A program made the translations under genes and the position numbers. Positions 34,918-45,840 of a stretch of 64,000 nt of DNA are shown piece by piece. The notes under the pieces are model-generated. The model made no database searches. It saw only the letters and a program-made list of their open reading frames with translations, and had not been told where the DNA came from. This DNA is from Arthrobotrys musiformis (Eukaryota > Ascomycota > Orbiliomycetes > Orbiliales > Orbiliaceae). The DNA is taken from positions 4,030,001 through 4,094,000 of the forward strand of contig JAVHJL010000004.1 in NCBI GenBank assembly GCA_036971715.1, in the 5' to 3' direction. How positions within the stretch are numbered: the first letter of the stretch is position 1; the number at the start of each line of letters is the position of its first letter.

Positions 34918-36925
34918 TCACAACTTCTTGAGACCGAAGTATCCGAAATCTGCATCGAAGGCTGTCTCGTAGTTATTGAAGAACCGGCTTCCGGTGTTCA
35001 AATAAACCCTTGGATTACTCGTGTCCGACTTGGTAGTCGAATACGCACTCGGCAGGTGATTCCCGCCAGAACCCACATTATTATAATTCAACGTCGCCAT
35101 ACCCTGCCCCGAATCCGGAACATTCAACCTCAAGCTCAACCCACCCGTCGGTGGCGCAGTACCCGACGACGGAATATCAGGCGAAGTGATATAAGATTTT
35201 ATAACCCCGGTGTCCGGAAGGAAGTTTCCGGCACGACAGGTTTGTTGGTTATTACTGGATCTGAGACACATGGTAGGCATGGACCAGTCCATATTTACAC
35301 CCGAATCCTTCTTTAGGGTGTGGAATTTGAAATTGTTGGTATTTACGACGTTTAAGCCCCAGTAGATTCCCGTCTTTGTGACCACGTAGCCTGTGATGTG
35401 TCGTTGTTAGTGTACTTGTGAGGGATTGTGGGGTTGGAGTTGGATACGTACCGTTGCGATAATTACACCCGGTGGCGGGTAGATCCCTCCAGATACCCTT
35501 TACGCTCAGAAACGGATTTCTATCAGGCGTGCACTGCGCCATTCCATCCCCCCTCCGTCCGTATCCGATCCCCAAATATGCCCCGTCAGGTGACAACTTT
35601 TCGAAGGTACCGATACAAGCCTGAGCCGCGCTATCGAATCCGCCCTGGCACTTGAACTTCCGATCGAAGACCAGAACGGGGATTTCGGAACGGATGATGG
35701 GGTTCCATGATAGATCTCTGAAGGTTATGTTGACGTTGACCCAATAGCCTTTGTAGAGGGTTTTGGAGGAGGAGAGGTATTTGTAGCCTGGGCGGGATTT
35801 GTCTGTCGCGGCCCAGGATTTCTGGAAATGGGTTTGCCAAGTTATGTTTCCGATTGTGAAGCCGGTCTGTGGTTATTATTGCGTATATTGTTAGTTTGGA
35901 GTTCGGTCATGGGGTATGAAATGGGGGAAGTGTCGACTTACGGAGCCGGTATCAACGAGTAATCCCTTCGGGGTATTCTGCCAGACTCTAACCCCGTCAA
36001 GGTCCATGTACACCCTTGGAGCGGATTGGTCAGGAAAGGTTCCTGTGCCGGTACCAGTATTGGTAAATGGGATGAAAGCAGAACAGAGGGTTTGGATGGT
36101 GAGACCGATAGTGTCGAGGACACCTGAGGGTCGGGCGTTGATACCTGCATTGGTAATAGGGGTATGAGCACCAACGGGGATTTCTATGCGGCCGGTGGGG
36201 AGGGGTATGAAGTCTAGAGCGGCCTGGTCGTCTCGTTTGACGCCGCGGGTTGGGATGATATCCGGTCTGACTTGCTCCTCCGGGTCGGGGTCTGCGAATT
36301 TCGGCCTTGCCCGTTTTTCGACGACAGTGGGTGCGGGTTTTGCCCGTTTTTCAATGACGGTGGGGGCGGGTTTTGCCCGTTTTTCGACGACGGTGGGGGC
36401 GGGTTTTGCACGTTTGGCTACTCGGGTGGAGAGGTTCTCGGGATCTTGGGGTCTGACCTGCTCTTCTGGATCTGGATCTGCATACTTTCTGGCCCTTCCC
36501 TGGATAGTCGGGGCGGGTTTGGCCCTCTTCGCGACTCGAGTGGAAAGGTTCTCAGGATCCTGTGGTCTCGCCTGTTCTTCAGGGTCGGGGTCCGCATACT
36601 TTCGCCCTTGAATAGTAGGAGCTGGCTTGGCTCTCTTCGCGACTCGAGTGGATAGGTTCTCTGGGTCTTGCGGTCTGGCTTGTTCCTCCGGGTCCGGGTC
36701 CGCCATCTTCCTCGCCCTTCTGACATTCCTCCCAACCTGTTCTTCGGGATCCGGATCAGCGACCTTCCTTGCTCGTCCGAATATCCCCTCTGTATCCCTT
36801 TTAACCACCGCTGTCGGGGCGGCTAGTTCATCGCCCGAACCGACAGTTGCAATCCTTTCTTGTTCAAAGATTGCGGCGTGGGCGGTGTGGACTAGAAGCA
36901 AAGGTAGTATATTCCCGAGCTTCAT
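34918..36925 (-). CDS. Secreted KR-repeat protein fused to a two-DTG aspartic-peptidase-like domain
   Basis: Three exons, 36925-35942, 35866-35452 and 35390-34918 (introns 75 and 61 bp), give 623 aa. Residues 1-17 are a signal peptide (LPLLLVHTAHA). Residues 44-231 are a tandem-repeat region with five copies of ADPDPEEQ (starting at 56, 75, 111, 149 and 211), five of AKPAPT, and three of RPQDPENLSTRVAKR. Lys-Arg pairs fall between units, as in Kex2-processed precursors. Residues ~290-623 resemble a pepsin-like fold: LLVDTGSTGF (D325, split by intron 1), LGIGYGRRGDG, then FLPDTGVIKSYI (D526), and a C-terminus VYLNTGSRFFNNYETAFDAD that looks like the last strands of an A1-type peptidase. It is probably exported, with repeats released as peptides or acting as a propeptide. 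Activity is not shown. Confidence 0.82.
36233..36796 (-). repeat. In-gene tandem repeats encoding KR-flanked peptides
   Basis: Near-identical DNA units encode ADPDPEEQ / RPQDPENLSTRVA-KR / AKPAPTIQGR, plus three short AKPAPTVxE-KR units. Copies are very similar at the base level, pointing to recent expansion by unequal exchange or slippage. Confidence 0.9.
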
Positions 36926-37134
36926 CTTGCCCTCTAATTTGGTTTTTAACCCTGTTTTGTAGGGTGCTTCTGTGGGTTGTGTGCTATGAGAGTAGAGATT
37001 GATAGAATACTTAAAGAATGTTCGATGTATGGCTATACCGATTAAATAAGATATCACGAAGGGGTGGATTTCGCCTCCTATTTATGCAGACCGACGCCGT
37101 ATATAATCCATCACCAGAAAAATAATTCTCTATA
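36926..37134. promoter_or_regulatory. Upstream region of the KR-repeat gene
   Basis: About 200 bp with the leader of the repeat-peptidase gene. The reading frame stays open to 37057 without a better start; MKLGN at 36925 begins a clear signal peptide, so it was chosen as the start. Confidence 0.4.
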
Positions 37135-37341
37135 TCAACCATCTTCTAAACATGTGAGAATAAAGCCCCGCAGCCCAAAAACAACCCCTACCATACCAAA
37201 AAAGTAAAATCCAAGCGACGAGCCTAGCGAAAAGATGCCTATCCATGTGGTGTAGTTCACAATGGCAAATTCCGCAGCAATGTGCATATACGCAGGGTTT
37301 CTAAAATAAATCCGTCGTTGCTTTGTTGGATTTTCTGCCAT
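37135..37341 (-). CDS. Possible small two-helix membrane protein
   Basis: Not recognised. 68 residues from an ATG in a good context (cccaaATGgca). A basic N-terminus (MAENPTKQRRIYFRNP) precedes two hydrophobic stretches (WIGIFSLGSSLGFYFFGMV, VFGLRGFIL). Size and layout would suit a small mitochondrial inner-membrane subunit, but I could not match one. It may equally be a chance ORF. Confidence 0.3.
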   Translation of the reverse strand: MAENPTKQRRIYFRNPAYMHIAAEFAIVNYTTWIGIFSLGSSLGFYFFGMVGVVFGLRGFILTCLEDG

Positions 37342-39172
37342 TTGGGTCGGGAGCGTTTGGCGCCAAGACGAGCCGGCCCGTGCTTTTTTGTTTTCAGCCC
37401 TACGAGGCAGCTATCGAGTCTTTTTGGCCGGCCGGAAAGCCGTTCCGAATTTTGGAAATAAGAAGATTTTTTTTAGTAGATGTCTATAGTACTAGGCAAT
37501 AGTGTTCTTGCAAAACTTTCAAAATCAAGTACCTGCGGAGGTAGTAAACGAACGGGCGTTACACGGATAACTACAGGGATACCAATCTCAAGTGTTGGAA
37601 CTGTGGCTTTTTTGCACTTGTGTAACGGCATTTTACTCCACTTGCAATTAATTATAATATCAACATTGCATTGCATTGCTCACCGTCTAGATCACAATCA
37701 TATTTTCGGGAAAATATATCCTCTTTCTAATCTAATCGTCTGATCTTTCATACGAGGGTCTGGCTTAGTAAATTCAAATTCGGTCGGTTGTGTACCCCAG
37801 GTTCGGCCTGCATGTTCCATTCATTACTACCTGCAGCTGCACGCGCCGTGCACTTGGGCTTCTGGAACTCGCTGCGTCGGTTGTTCAGTGTGGCATTGCT
37901 AGCTTAGAGTTAGGGGTATGTTGGTCGCAGACTTCGGCGTCCGCGGGCGGCGAGGGGTCGCGCTGATATTCGAATTCCTGATTGGGGTTATAATCTGGCA
38001 GACATATCGTGGAAGTACGAAACTTCGTCTATGTATGTATGTGTCCGAGATACTACAGTACACTCTCACTGCATCTACCGCTGTTGGTTATGTAGATTGG
38101 TATATTTAGAATAATCGAGAAGAGGCAGGTGAATACCAATATCCCACGGCCACAGGGAATCACAGACGAAAGCGCAAAACTGCCCAAGAGATATATCAAT
38201 GTTGATTATTGGCCGCAGCGTTCTTGGAAGGGATGTAGGATGCAGCCAAGTCTCTGTGCTGTACCCATGGTATATTTAGAATTTGTACAAACAAATTATG
38301 GCTTGCTGGAATAATACTTCCCAGCAAGCAAGCTAGCTTGAAAGTTGGCACGCGACATTATTTCCCCGCATGTGTGATAGCACCCTACGAGTATTGGAGA
38401 CACTCCGAAGTCGATGAACGGAAGACGGCATCATACCGCCCCCCCCTAGAATACTAATGTCGAACCTCCTTACATGTTGCTAGATTCATCCTCTCGAACT
38501 GCGCTTTTGCTATTTAATTGTCACTGAATATTATACTAATATCAATGATCAATATTAATAGCATGAGACCACTCATACCGAGCCAAGATGCTTGTGATGT
38601 TACATCCATATAACCCACGCGGGCTTCGACATACAGTGGCGGCGATACTAATGGAACTTGATTGAGGAGTGTGGTCCTGAACTTGAGTGCTCAAGTGCGA
38701 TATCCGATTGCCCCCTCGCACCACTGACCACATATTTGCGAATATCAAGTTTAATAAGAAAAAAATATGGAAACCCCGCCTCCTATGTGCGAAATATGAT
38801 TCTAGAACTTACTACAAAAGAGTCAAGTAGTGGGTTTTAATATTTTTGTTGACAAGAGTTATATTACTAGGAGGGCAATGTTTTGCATTGAATTGGTTTT
38901 TAGAGTTGAAATTGAGGAGTTTTTAAGAGCTACTCTTTCTGGAAAGGGTGGGCAAGCCGAAAGTCAGGCACTAAAGCATCACCCTGGTTCGCTGTATTGC
39001 CATTGCAATTAGCCGGCGCTAGGAGAATATACTATACGATATCACAGGGGTAGGCACAGTCGCTCATCAAATCCATCAATTAATTCCTATCATACAATTA
39101 AAAAAGTTTACCTCAGCTCCAAGTTAAGTATACCATGATCAACCAACTTCTCCTCATACACAAAAAAAAAGC
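37342..39172. other. Intergenic, no gene supported
   Basis: 1.8 kb, AT-rich. The ORFs here are short, lack leaders or domains, and several begin without ATG. The sequence near 39100-39170 is the 3' flank of the minus-strand enoyl-CoA hydratase/isomerase gene. Confidence 0.5.
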
Positions 39173-40012
39173 CTACAACTTCGCCCCCTGACTCTTAGCC
39201 CACTTCTGCGCCAACTCCTTCGCCGCCTGCTCCTCCTGCTCCGCATCGCCAACGGTATTCTTAACCCACTTATCCCCATCGTAACACTCAGCATTATCCC
39301 CCCTCACAAACCCAAACGTCTCCCTCCACGTCTCCCGTCGGATGACGCTATAAATCCCACTCTTAGCCTTCTTATCCAACTTCTTCTCATCGATGAGTTT
39401 ATACGTCTCCTCCAACCCGCCCAACGCATCGACGATATCCTCCTTCAAAGCCTCGGGACCGGGGAACCGGTGGGCTTCCAGTACGATAGAGCGGTATGTT
39501 TTGGCGGAGAGTTTGTTACGGAAGATGGAGGTCAGTGGGGGGATTAATGGTGCGCCGAAGTCGAGTTCGTTCATGCAGACGAATCCCTTGGTGGGGTTCA
39601 TGACACGGTAATCGTGGAGCATCGAGGTTATGAATCCGCCGGCGAAGGCGTGGCCGTTGATTAGGGCCACCGTGGGCATGGGGTATGTTAGGAGGTTCTT
39701 CATGAATGGCCAAAAGATCTTGGACCACCAGAGGTCCTGCGAGGCGACATGCTCGAGGTTTAGGCCGTTGCTGTAGAATTTGGGGTTGCCGGATGTGGTG
39801 ATCAGGACGCCGTGCGGGTGGTTGGTGCGCAGGAGGGCGAGGGCGAGGGTGAAGGTTTCGATGAAGGAGGTGAGGAGACGGTTGTCTGGAGGGGAGGTGA
39901 AGGTGAGGAGGTAGACTGTGGGGTGGGTTTGGGGGCGGGGGATGGTGATGGTGATGGTGCCGGAGGTGGCGGCGATGGGGAGGGTGTAGAGCGTCTTTGC
40001 GTCGTTCGACAT
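39173..40012 (-). CDS. Enoyl-CoA hydratase/isomerase family protein, peroxisomal
   Basis: A single-exon protein of 279 aa with a crotonase fold. The first oxyanion-hole strand is GVLITTSGNPKFYSNGLNL, and the second is PTVALINGHAFAGGFITSML followed by DYRVM and ELDFGAPLIPPLTSIF. The layout is closest to fungal Eci1-type delta3,delta2-enoyl-CoA isomerases of unsaturated fatty-acid beta-oxidation. The C-terminal tripeptide AKL is a PTS1-type peroxisomal signal, in line with that role. The substrate is inferred from family only; a hydratase role is possible. Confidence 0.85.
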   Translation of the reverse strand: MSNDAKTLYTLPIAATSGTITITIPRPQTHPTVYLLTFTSPPDNRLLTSFIETFTLALALLRTNHPHGVLITTSGNPKFYSNGLNLEHVASQDLWWSKIFWPFMKNLLTYPMPTVALINGHAFAGGFITSMLHDYRVMNPTKGFVCMNELDFGAPLIPPLTSIFRNKLSAKTYRSIVLEAHRFPGPEALKEDIVDALGGLEETYKLIDEKKLDKKAKSGIYSVIRRETWRETFGFVRGDNAECYDGDKWVKNTVGDAEQEEQAAKELAQKWAKSQGAKL

Positions 40013-41006
40013 TGTGATTGTATAACTTTGATTTATAGTTTATGAAGTCAATGGACCTGGAACTGGAGTTCTGGACGCAGTGGTATCGAGTCCGGCGATG
40101 ATATTAATATTGGTAGAGGCAGAAGCTCAGAAGTGCGAAGACGGTGATGAAGCCGGAGAAGACGGAGGCGATGAAGCTGAGGAGGAGAAGTGAACATGGC
40201 AAAAGAACGAGCAGGCGACGAGGTTGAAATAAAAAGACCGACCGCCCAGCCAAAATCCGGGGAAAGCTGAGACACCAAAAAAGATGCCGAGGCACACGAT
40301 TTCACGTTCACGCCTGCCAAACAACGCAAAAACTACCACAAACTACCGCTTTGGGGAAGGTTGTGGCCGGTCTATCTATTGTCCGCAGCCGCCGGCTGGG
40401 CCGTCTATTCGCATGTAGCCCATGCCTGCTGGGGGGGTATACCGGTGCCCCTCGCGGCTATCCTACTGCATTTGAAGAATATGAGTGGATCTATGGACAG
40501 TTCTGATAGATGCTATTTAGGCCGTGGTTGAATCGAATAGACATCTATCTGCAGCCGAAATACAATTCTATATTATAAGGCTGGTTCTGTGGGGGCGTCG
40601 GGTTCTTAGACGGCCTGCCCGCGGACGCCGAATACCACATCGATTCTCGGACCGATGTTCGGGTCGTTCTATAAACTCTACGGAAAGGGGTTTGAAAGTT
40701 ATATTACAAAACATGTGAATATGGATTGCCAGATGTCGTGATCGAGGTACCACCGATTGGATATTATCCATAACTGAATATCCGTGGGCACCTGTGGGAG
40801 GCTGGGTACGAGACCAGTATATCCCATAATATCAATGTTCGAGGGGCAGAGTACGACTTCAAGAGCCACATCTATTGAATTCAGCAGATAGACTTTTCAG
40901 ATACTAGAGTATATACAATTCCACCGTCAAAGTAACATCTTCTCGCATTGACATATTACATTACAATCCCCCCCTCACATCCATATCCACCTACTACTAC
41001 ATTGCA
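40013..41006. other. Intergenic, no gene supported
   Basis: 1.0 kb. Holds the leader of the enoyl-CoA hydratase/isomerase gene and the 3' flank of the copper transporter. Overlapping minus-strand ORFs at 40048-40339 contain hydrophobic stretches in different frames but no coherent gene. A short element (gctgggtacgagaccag, ~40801) has a near copy at ~55629. Confidence 0.45.
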
Positions 41007-41799
41007 CTAACACCCACACCCCCTCTCCGCCCCAACCACACTCTCATCAAGCACACAAGTATCCATCCCAAACAAGAAATTCCCCATCCAAGCCCCGATC
41101 ACCAAACAAAAGAACACATACCCATTATAATACATCGCCAACAACATGAGCAAATACCCCACCCCAAGTAACACCGCATAAATCAGTGACTTCATCAAAT
41201 GCTGCCTCACCTTCGGGCGAGGGGTAGTCGATGTGAAGGGACACAAACGGGATAACAATGACTTTTTGGCCGGTTTGGAGAGGGAAGTAGGTTTACCGCT
41301 CCCGGTTGAACAACATTCAGTGCTGGGGACGGTGATACCACCGACTGCTGCGGCGGCAGTGACGGCGCGCTTCTTCCAGTCGCGGACGATATGGCGGTCC
41401 CATTCCCTCGCGCAACGTCTCAGCGCCTCGACGAGGACGACGAGGAATATAATACCGATGCAGGAGCCGGCGAACATGGCGGTCGAGGTTATATGCCACG
41501 ATTTGGAGAGGAAGCAGGCATCGATTGTGTACCAGTTCCAGTACATCTGATATCATTAGTATTTATTTACGTAGATTGTTTGGGAAGGGGGGTCTTACAT
41601 CCATCTTACACATCGGACCGACACCCATTTCGGCGTGGTTGTGGCCGTGGTGGGCGTGCGAGGAGTGGTCCATTGTCGTGGCGGTGTGGTTCATGCCGTG
41701 GCGATGGTGAGAGTGGTCCATTTCTGAGGTGTGGTTCATGTCCGCGTGGTTCATGTGGGTGTGACCTTCGTGAGCGGCGTGTTTGACGTGGCTGTCCAT
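41007..41799 (-). CDS. Ctr-family high-affinity copper transporter
   Basis: Two exons, 41799-41599 and 41546-41007 (52-bp intron), 246 aa. The N-terminus is His/Met-rich (MNHADMNHTSEMDHSHH), for Cu(I) capture. The family entry motif MCKMD-MYWNWYTIDACFLS is joined exactly across the intron, followed by SKSWHI and the first membrane helix (GSCIGIIFLVVLVEALRR). After a cytosolic loop come the second helix with the MxxxM-type element (LLMLLAMYYNGY) and the third with GxxxG (GAWMGNFLFG). The tail ends in CGC, a usual cytosolic copper hand-off motif. Ctr proteins work as trimers at the plasma or vacuolar membrane. Confidence 0.92.
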
Positions 41800-42358
41800 T
41801 TTTTATATTTTATTTTATAGACGGTGGGTGGATGTGATGTGGTATAGTAGTGCTTGAGAGGGTGGATTGTGATGAATATATACTCCCCATCCTCACAGAC
41901 ACCTGATAAACATATAACCCGAGCTCTCTCTCCTGCAAGGAAAAAACTTTTTGCGCAGATAAAATAACATGGTTTGAAGTCGTAGATGCTCGGACGGTTT
42001 TTCTTTGTAGTTAGGACCGGTTCTATTTCGGGATAGTCGTTCGCGAAAGTGAAGCCTATTTGCTAACCGACAGGTACACCAAGTCGCGCAAATGCTCTCA
42101 CGGAACCCCTCAAAACTTTTGTGTAAACAAGTATAATTGTGAGAATGTAGATGTACAGAAATTATGTTCCTTGATATATACGTTCGCAATCCCGGCTTTG
42201 ATCACCTCGTCTCGAGCAGAGATTTTCCTTTTCCCCCGAAAATGATAAAAATAAGAAATTACAGAAGAAAAAAAACCTACCGTTGGCCGATCTCATCTTG
42301 TCTCGTATACCACAGCTAGCCGAAGATCTCATCCCACCCGTGGTGAATAGAAAAAAAC
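41800..42358. other. Intergenic, Ctr leader and MEF2 3' flank
   Basis: No coding sequence supported. Includes the AT-rich leader of the copper transporter. Two copies of aaaaaaacctaccg lie about 80 bp apart, the second covering the MEF2 stop codon. Confidence 0.45.
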
Positions 42359-45314
42359 CTACCGCATGGCATTCCGAATCCTAACATCACTCATCCTCTC
42401 GAACCGATCCATACTCATCACAAACGTTCCCCTCCCCTTCGTCATACTCTTCAAATGCTTCACATACCCCATCATCTTCGCCAACGGAACACGGCATCTA
42501 ACGAGTTTAGTCCTCACGTGGGTTCCTTCATCATCAAATCTTTCTACTCCCGTTGATCTGTAACTCTGCGGCGGGGCGTAGACTTTACTGACGTCGATGT
42601 ACTCCACTTCTCCTCTTTCCTCTCCTTCTGAGGATGAAGGGGAGGATGAAGTATCGTATGTTCCACCGGTATGCCCGCCGGTTGCCGCAACCCCGTCGGC
42701 TTCATCGTCGAGTGATAGAACACTGCCTCCTCCGGCACCGCTGGTGATGTCAGCTACGACATTACCCACATCACCTTCCTCGCAACTAACGACCACATTC
42801 ATAAACGGCTCCATCATGCCCGTTCCGCACTCCTTAATCGCTTTTTCAACCCCCATCCTCGCTGCGACCATGAACGCATTCGGCGTGCTCTCGCTCGAGT
42901 TTCTGAAGTGCGATGGTTCGAGGGTTAGTACCACCCGCGTGGAATGTAATTCGAAATTCTGAGGACCCCGGGATAATGCTGCCATGGCGCCGTTGGTGAG
43001 GTTATCGACTAATACCTCCGGATCCATCCATCCCGGGATCTTTACCGTCGGATCCTCGAGTTCCTGGGTTGTCGAGACGTTGATTATGATTTCGTTGCCG
43101 CCGATGGTGGATTTGGCTAGTACCCCCAGGGGTTCCTCGGTTACGGCTCCTTCGTAGGTGGAGATTGCTTCGACGTAGGCTGTTATTCCCGCGTAGCTTC
43201 TTTTGCCCAGTATCTCGCGTTCGTAGACTTCGTGGACGGTTGTGGAGCCCGTTACTACTTCTCTATACCCGATGCGGATGTGACCCATGCTGCATTTGGC
43301 TTTTAGGTCGGAGACGAGGCGGTTTCGTGAGATTTCGAGGTGGAGCTCTCCCATGCCTGATAATACCATTTGGCCGCTGTCTTCGTCGGTGGAGATGTGG
43401 AGCGATGGATCCTCGCGTTCGATTATTGCGAGGGCGTCTTGCATGCCTCTTTCGTCGGAGGCGGAGTTTGGTTCCAGACTTGCGAAGAAGACGGGTGGTG
43501 GGACGTCGATGGGGCGGAGTTGGAGGGTGGCATCAGTTAGGATGTCGATGTGTTTTCCTGACTTTTCTATTTTTTTCTTGAATTTCTTTTCACGTTTTTG
43601 TTGTTTGAAGTTTTGGATTGAGGAGGATGAGGAGGAGGAGGGGAGGTTAGTGACGTGGTCGGCGTGGATTAGGGTGTCGCCTGTTCGGGAGGATTTGTAG
43701 TTTACGATTACGCCTATGTGGCCGGTACGGATTGAGGGGATGTCGACGGCTTCGTTGGCGTACATGCGTAGGAGCTTCAGAGCGCGTTCGCGGGATTGGA
43801 GGGTGGTGTTGTAGAGCTGGTCGCCGGCGCGGAGGGTGCCTGGTTTTTTTACATCAGTATTAGGCTTTTTTGTGGTTATAAGGGAGGGTTAGAGGGGGGT
43901 ATACCGGAGTAGACGCGGACGTAGGATAGCATCCCGCGCTTCGGGTCGTGCATGACTTTGAAAACTAAGGCGCATACTTTACTCGCCTCCTTCGCATCCA
44001 ATAGTGCTTTCTCGCCGTGGACTGTCACCGGGATCTTATTCTTCCCACACTCTGTCGGATCGGGGAGGTAGTCCAGCACCGCGTCTAGAACGGGCTGTAC
44101 ACCCATGTTGACCCTCGAAGCCCCCATGAGGACGGGGATAACCCTCGTATGCGGGTTCAAAGTACAGAACCTCAGCGCGCGTTTAAGGTCCTCGGCGGTG
44201 ATGGAGGCTTGATCTTCGGTTTCCACGAATTTTGAGAGGATGGCTTCGTCCCATTCCGCCAGGAGTTCTACTAGTGCCGTCCGTGCTTTTATGGCTTCCG
44301 CGTGGAGGGCTGGGTGTTTTTCCTTAATTGAGTCGAGAGGGGTGAGGGTCATGCCTCGGCCTTCGGTTTCGGATTTCCAGGTTATGATGTTTAGGTGGAG
44401 GAGATCGACGACTCCGCCTAGTAGGCCCTCTTTCACGTTACCGTGGACGGGGATTTGGGTGACGGCAGGCCAGACGTTGAGCCTTGTCGCGATATCCTTG
44501 ACTACCCGTCCGAACACGGCGCCTTCTCGGTCCATTTTGTTGACGTAGATGATGCGGGGGATGTGATACCGATCCGCCTGTCGCCATACGGTCTCGGTTT
44601 GTGCTTCCACGCCTGCTACACCGTCGAGAATTGTGACTGCACCATCTAGAACTCGGATCGAGCGTTCGACTTCGAAGGTGAAGTCTGCGTGGCCTGGAGT
44701 GTCGATGAGGTTTATGGTGTGGATTGGGAGGGATAGGATGTCCTTTGTGGTTGTGTGTGGGGGAGACGGGGGCCATTCGAGGGTTATGGCGGCAGAGGTT
44801 ATGGTTATTCCTCTTTGTTTTTCTTCGGGGAGGTAGTCCATTACCGTTGAGCCTTCGTCGACGTCTACACTCAGATTTCGAGGATAGATCAGTCTTTGAG
44901 GAGGAGAAGGGGGGGTTAGAAGAGGGCAGTGTGATGGATACTTGGCGTGTTTTAGGTACCTCCTATCCGATTTGTGGTGCCGCTGTAGAAGAGCATGCGC
45001 TCTGTGGTGGTGGTTTTGCCCTAGTATATCGGATTTCTCTCGTCAATATCACTTTTTATATCGACGAAAAAGAGAAGGATGGGATGAGGTTATGGAGGGG
45101 TAATTACAGCATCGATATGAGCAATGATCCCGATATTCCGCACATGCTTAAGGTCGACTTTGGCATCGTGAAGGGATGCCAGCAGTCTGGGGGCCGTGGA
45201 GAAGGAACGGAGACCGTCAATTGGTCTTTTGAGCAGGCGGATGCGGGTGTACGGATACCCCGAATGTCGCGCTGCGACTCGAACTGTTGTAGTTCGCAGG
45301 ACGGTTAAACCCAT
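42359..45314 (-). CDS. mef2: Mitochondrial ribosome-releasing elongation factor G 2 (Mef2)
   Basis: A GTPase that acts with RRF to split mitochondrial ribosomes. Four exons: 45314-45108, 45020-44960, 44864-43905 and 43839-42359 (introns 87, 95 and 65 bp), 902 aa. A basic mitochondrial presequence (RRLLKRP-like, FSTAPRL) precedes G1, IGIIAHIDA-GKTTTTERML, which is split by intron 1. Next come GDVDEGSTVMDYLPEEKQRG (switch I, split by intron 2), G3 IDTPGHADF and G4 NKMD. Exon 4 carries domains II-V, including GMGELHLEI, SRGPQNFEL and MTKGRGTFVMSM. The sequence is EF-G2-like rather than translocase Mef1-like because of overall layout and inserted low-complexity segments in domains III and V. It shares a 526-bp divergent promoter with VPS17. 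Confidence 0.9.
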
Positions 45315-45840
45315 TTTTTATAGTTGGAGATATTGGTATCTATCGATAGCGCGGGAGTGGGAGAATGCCGATTTGGGGGGGTTCTACATCGGTTGCAGTA
45401 GAACCATTGGCATTTATCTCCGTTCGATGATGATGTTCTCGAGGTTGAAGTTGAGGTTGAAGTCGAAGTTGACGTTGGACGTTGGAAATTTGAATGGGGA
45501 AGAGGAAGAGGAAGAGATTTGTGTTGGTATGTCGTCAAGCCAAGCGCTTTCCGTTGGCTGTGTCGCTGTTCGTTTGGTCTGGGAGCTTCCTTCTATCATC
45601 AGACACCACCAGCTGACGACGACAACGACGACGAGAACATCAGCGACGACGACGACGAGAAGAACTCCTCGCCGGCATCATCATAATCATAATCATTCTT
45701 GGGTAGGCTTTAAGAAAGTCCAGCTTCAACCCCAAAAACAACGGGTCTGTCCGGATAGCTGGCTGTCGAGAACCGCTATTCCATTACATTACAAAACAAC
45801 CCCCCCGCATCGGCGACAGTACTTGTAGATAGTAGAAGCT
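45315..45840. promoter_or_regulatory. Divergent promoter MEF2 / VPS17
   Basis: 526 bp between divergent starts. Contains a GAAGTTGAGGTTGAAG-type repeat (45443-45480) and a (GAC)n tract at 45614-45660. A poly-C tract and cattacattacaaaacaac precede the VPS17 ATG. Confidence 0.5.

Noticed and set aside
40048..40339. Small hydrophobic ORFs on the minus strand
   Set aside because: Hydrophobic stretches fall in different frames without splice sites to join them.
43165..43700. Plus-strand ORFs of ~138 codons
   Set aside because: Antisense shadows of MEF2 exon 4.
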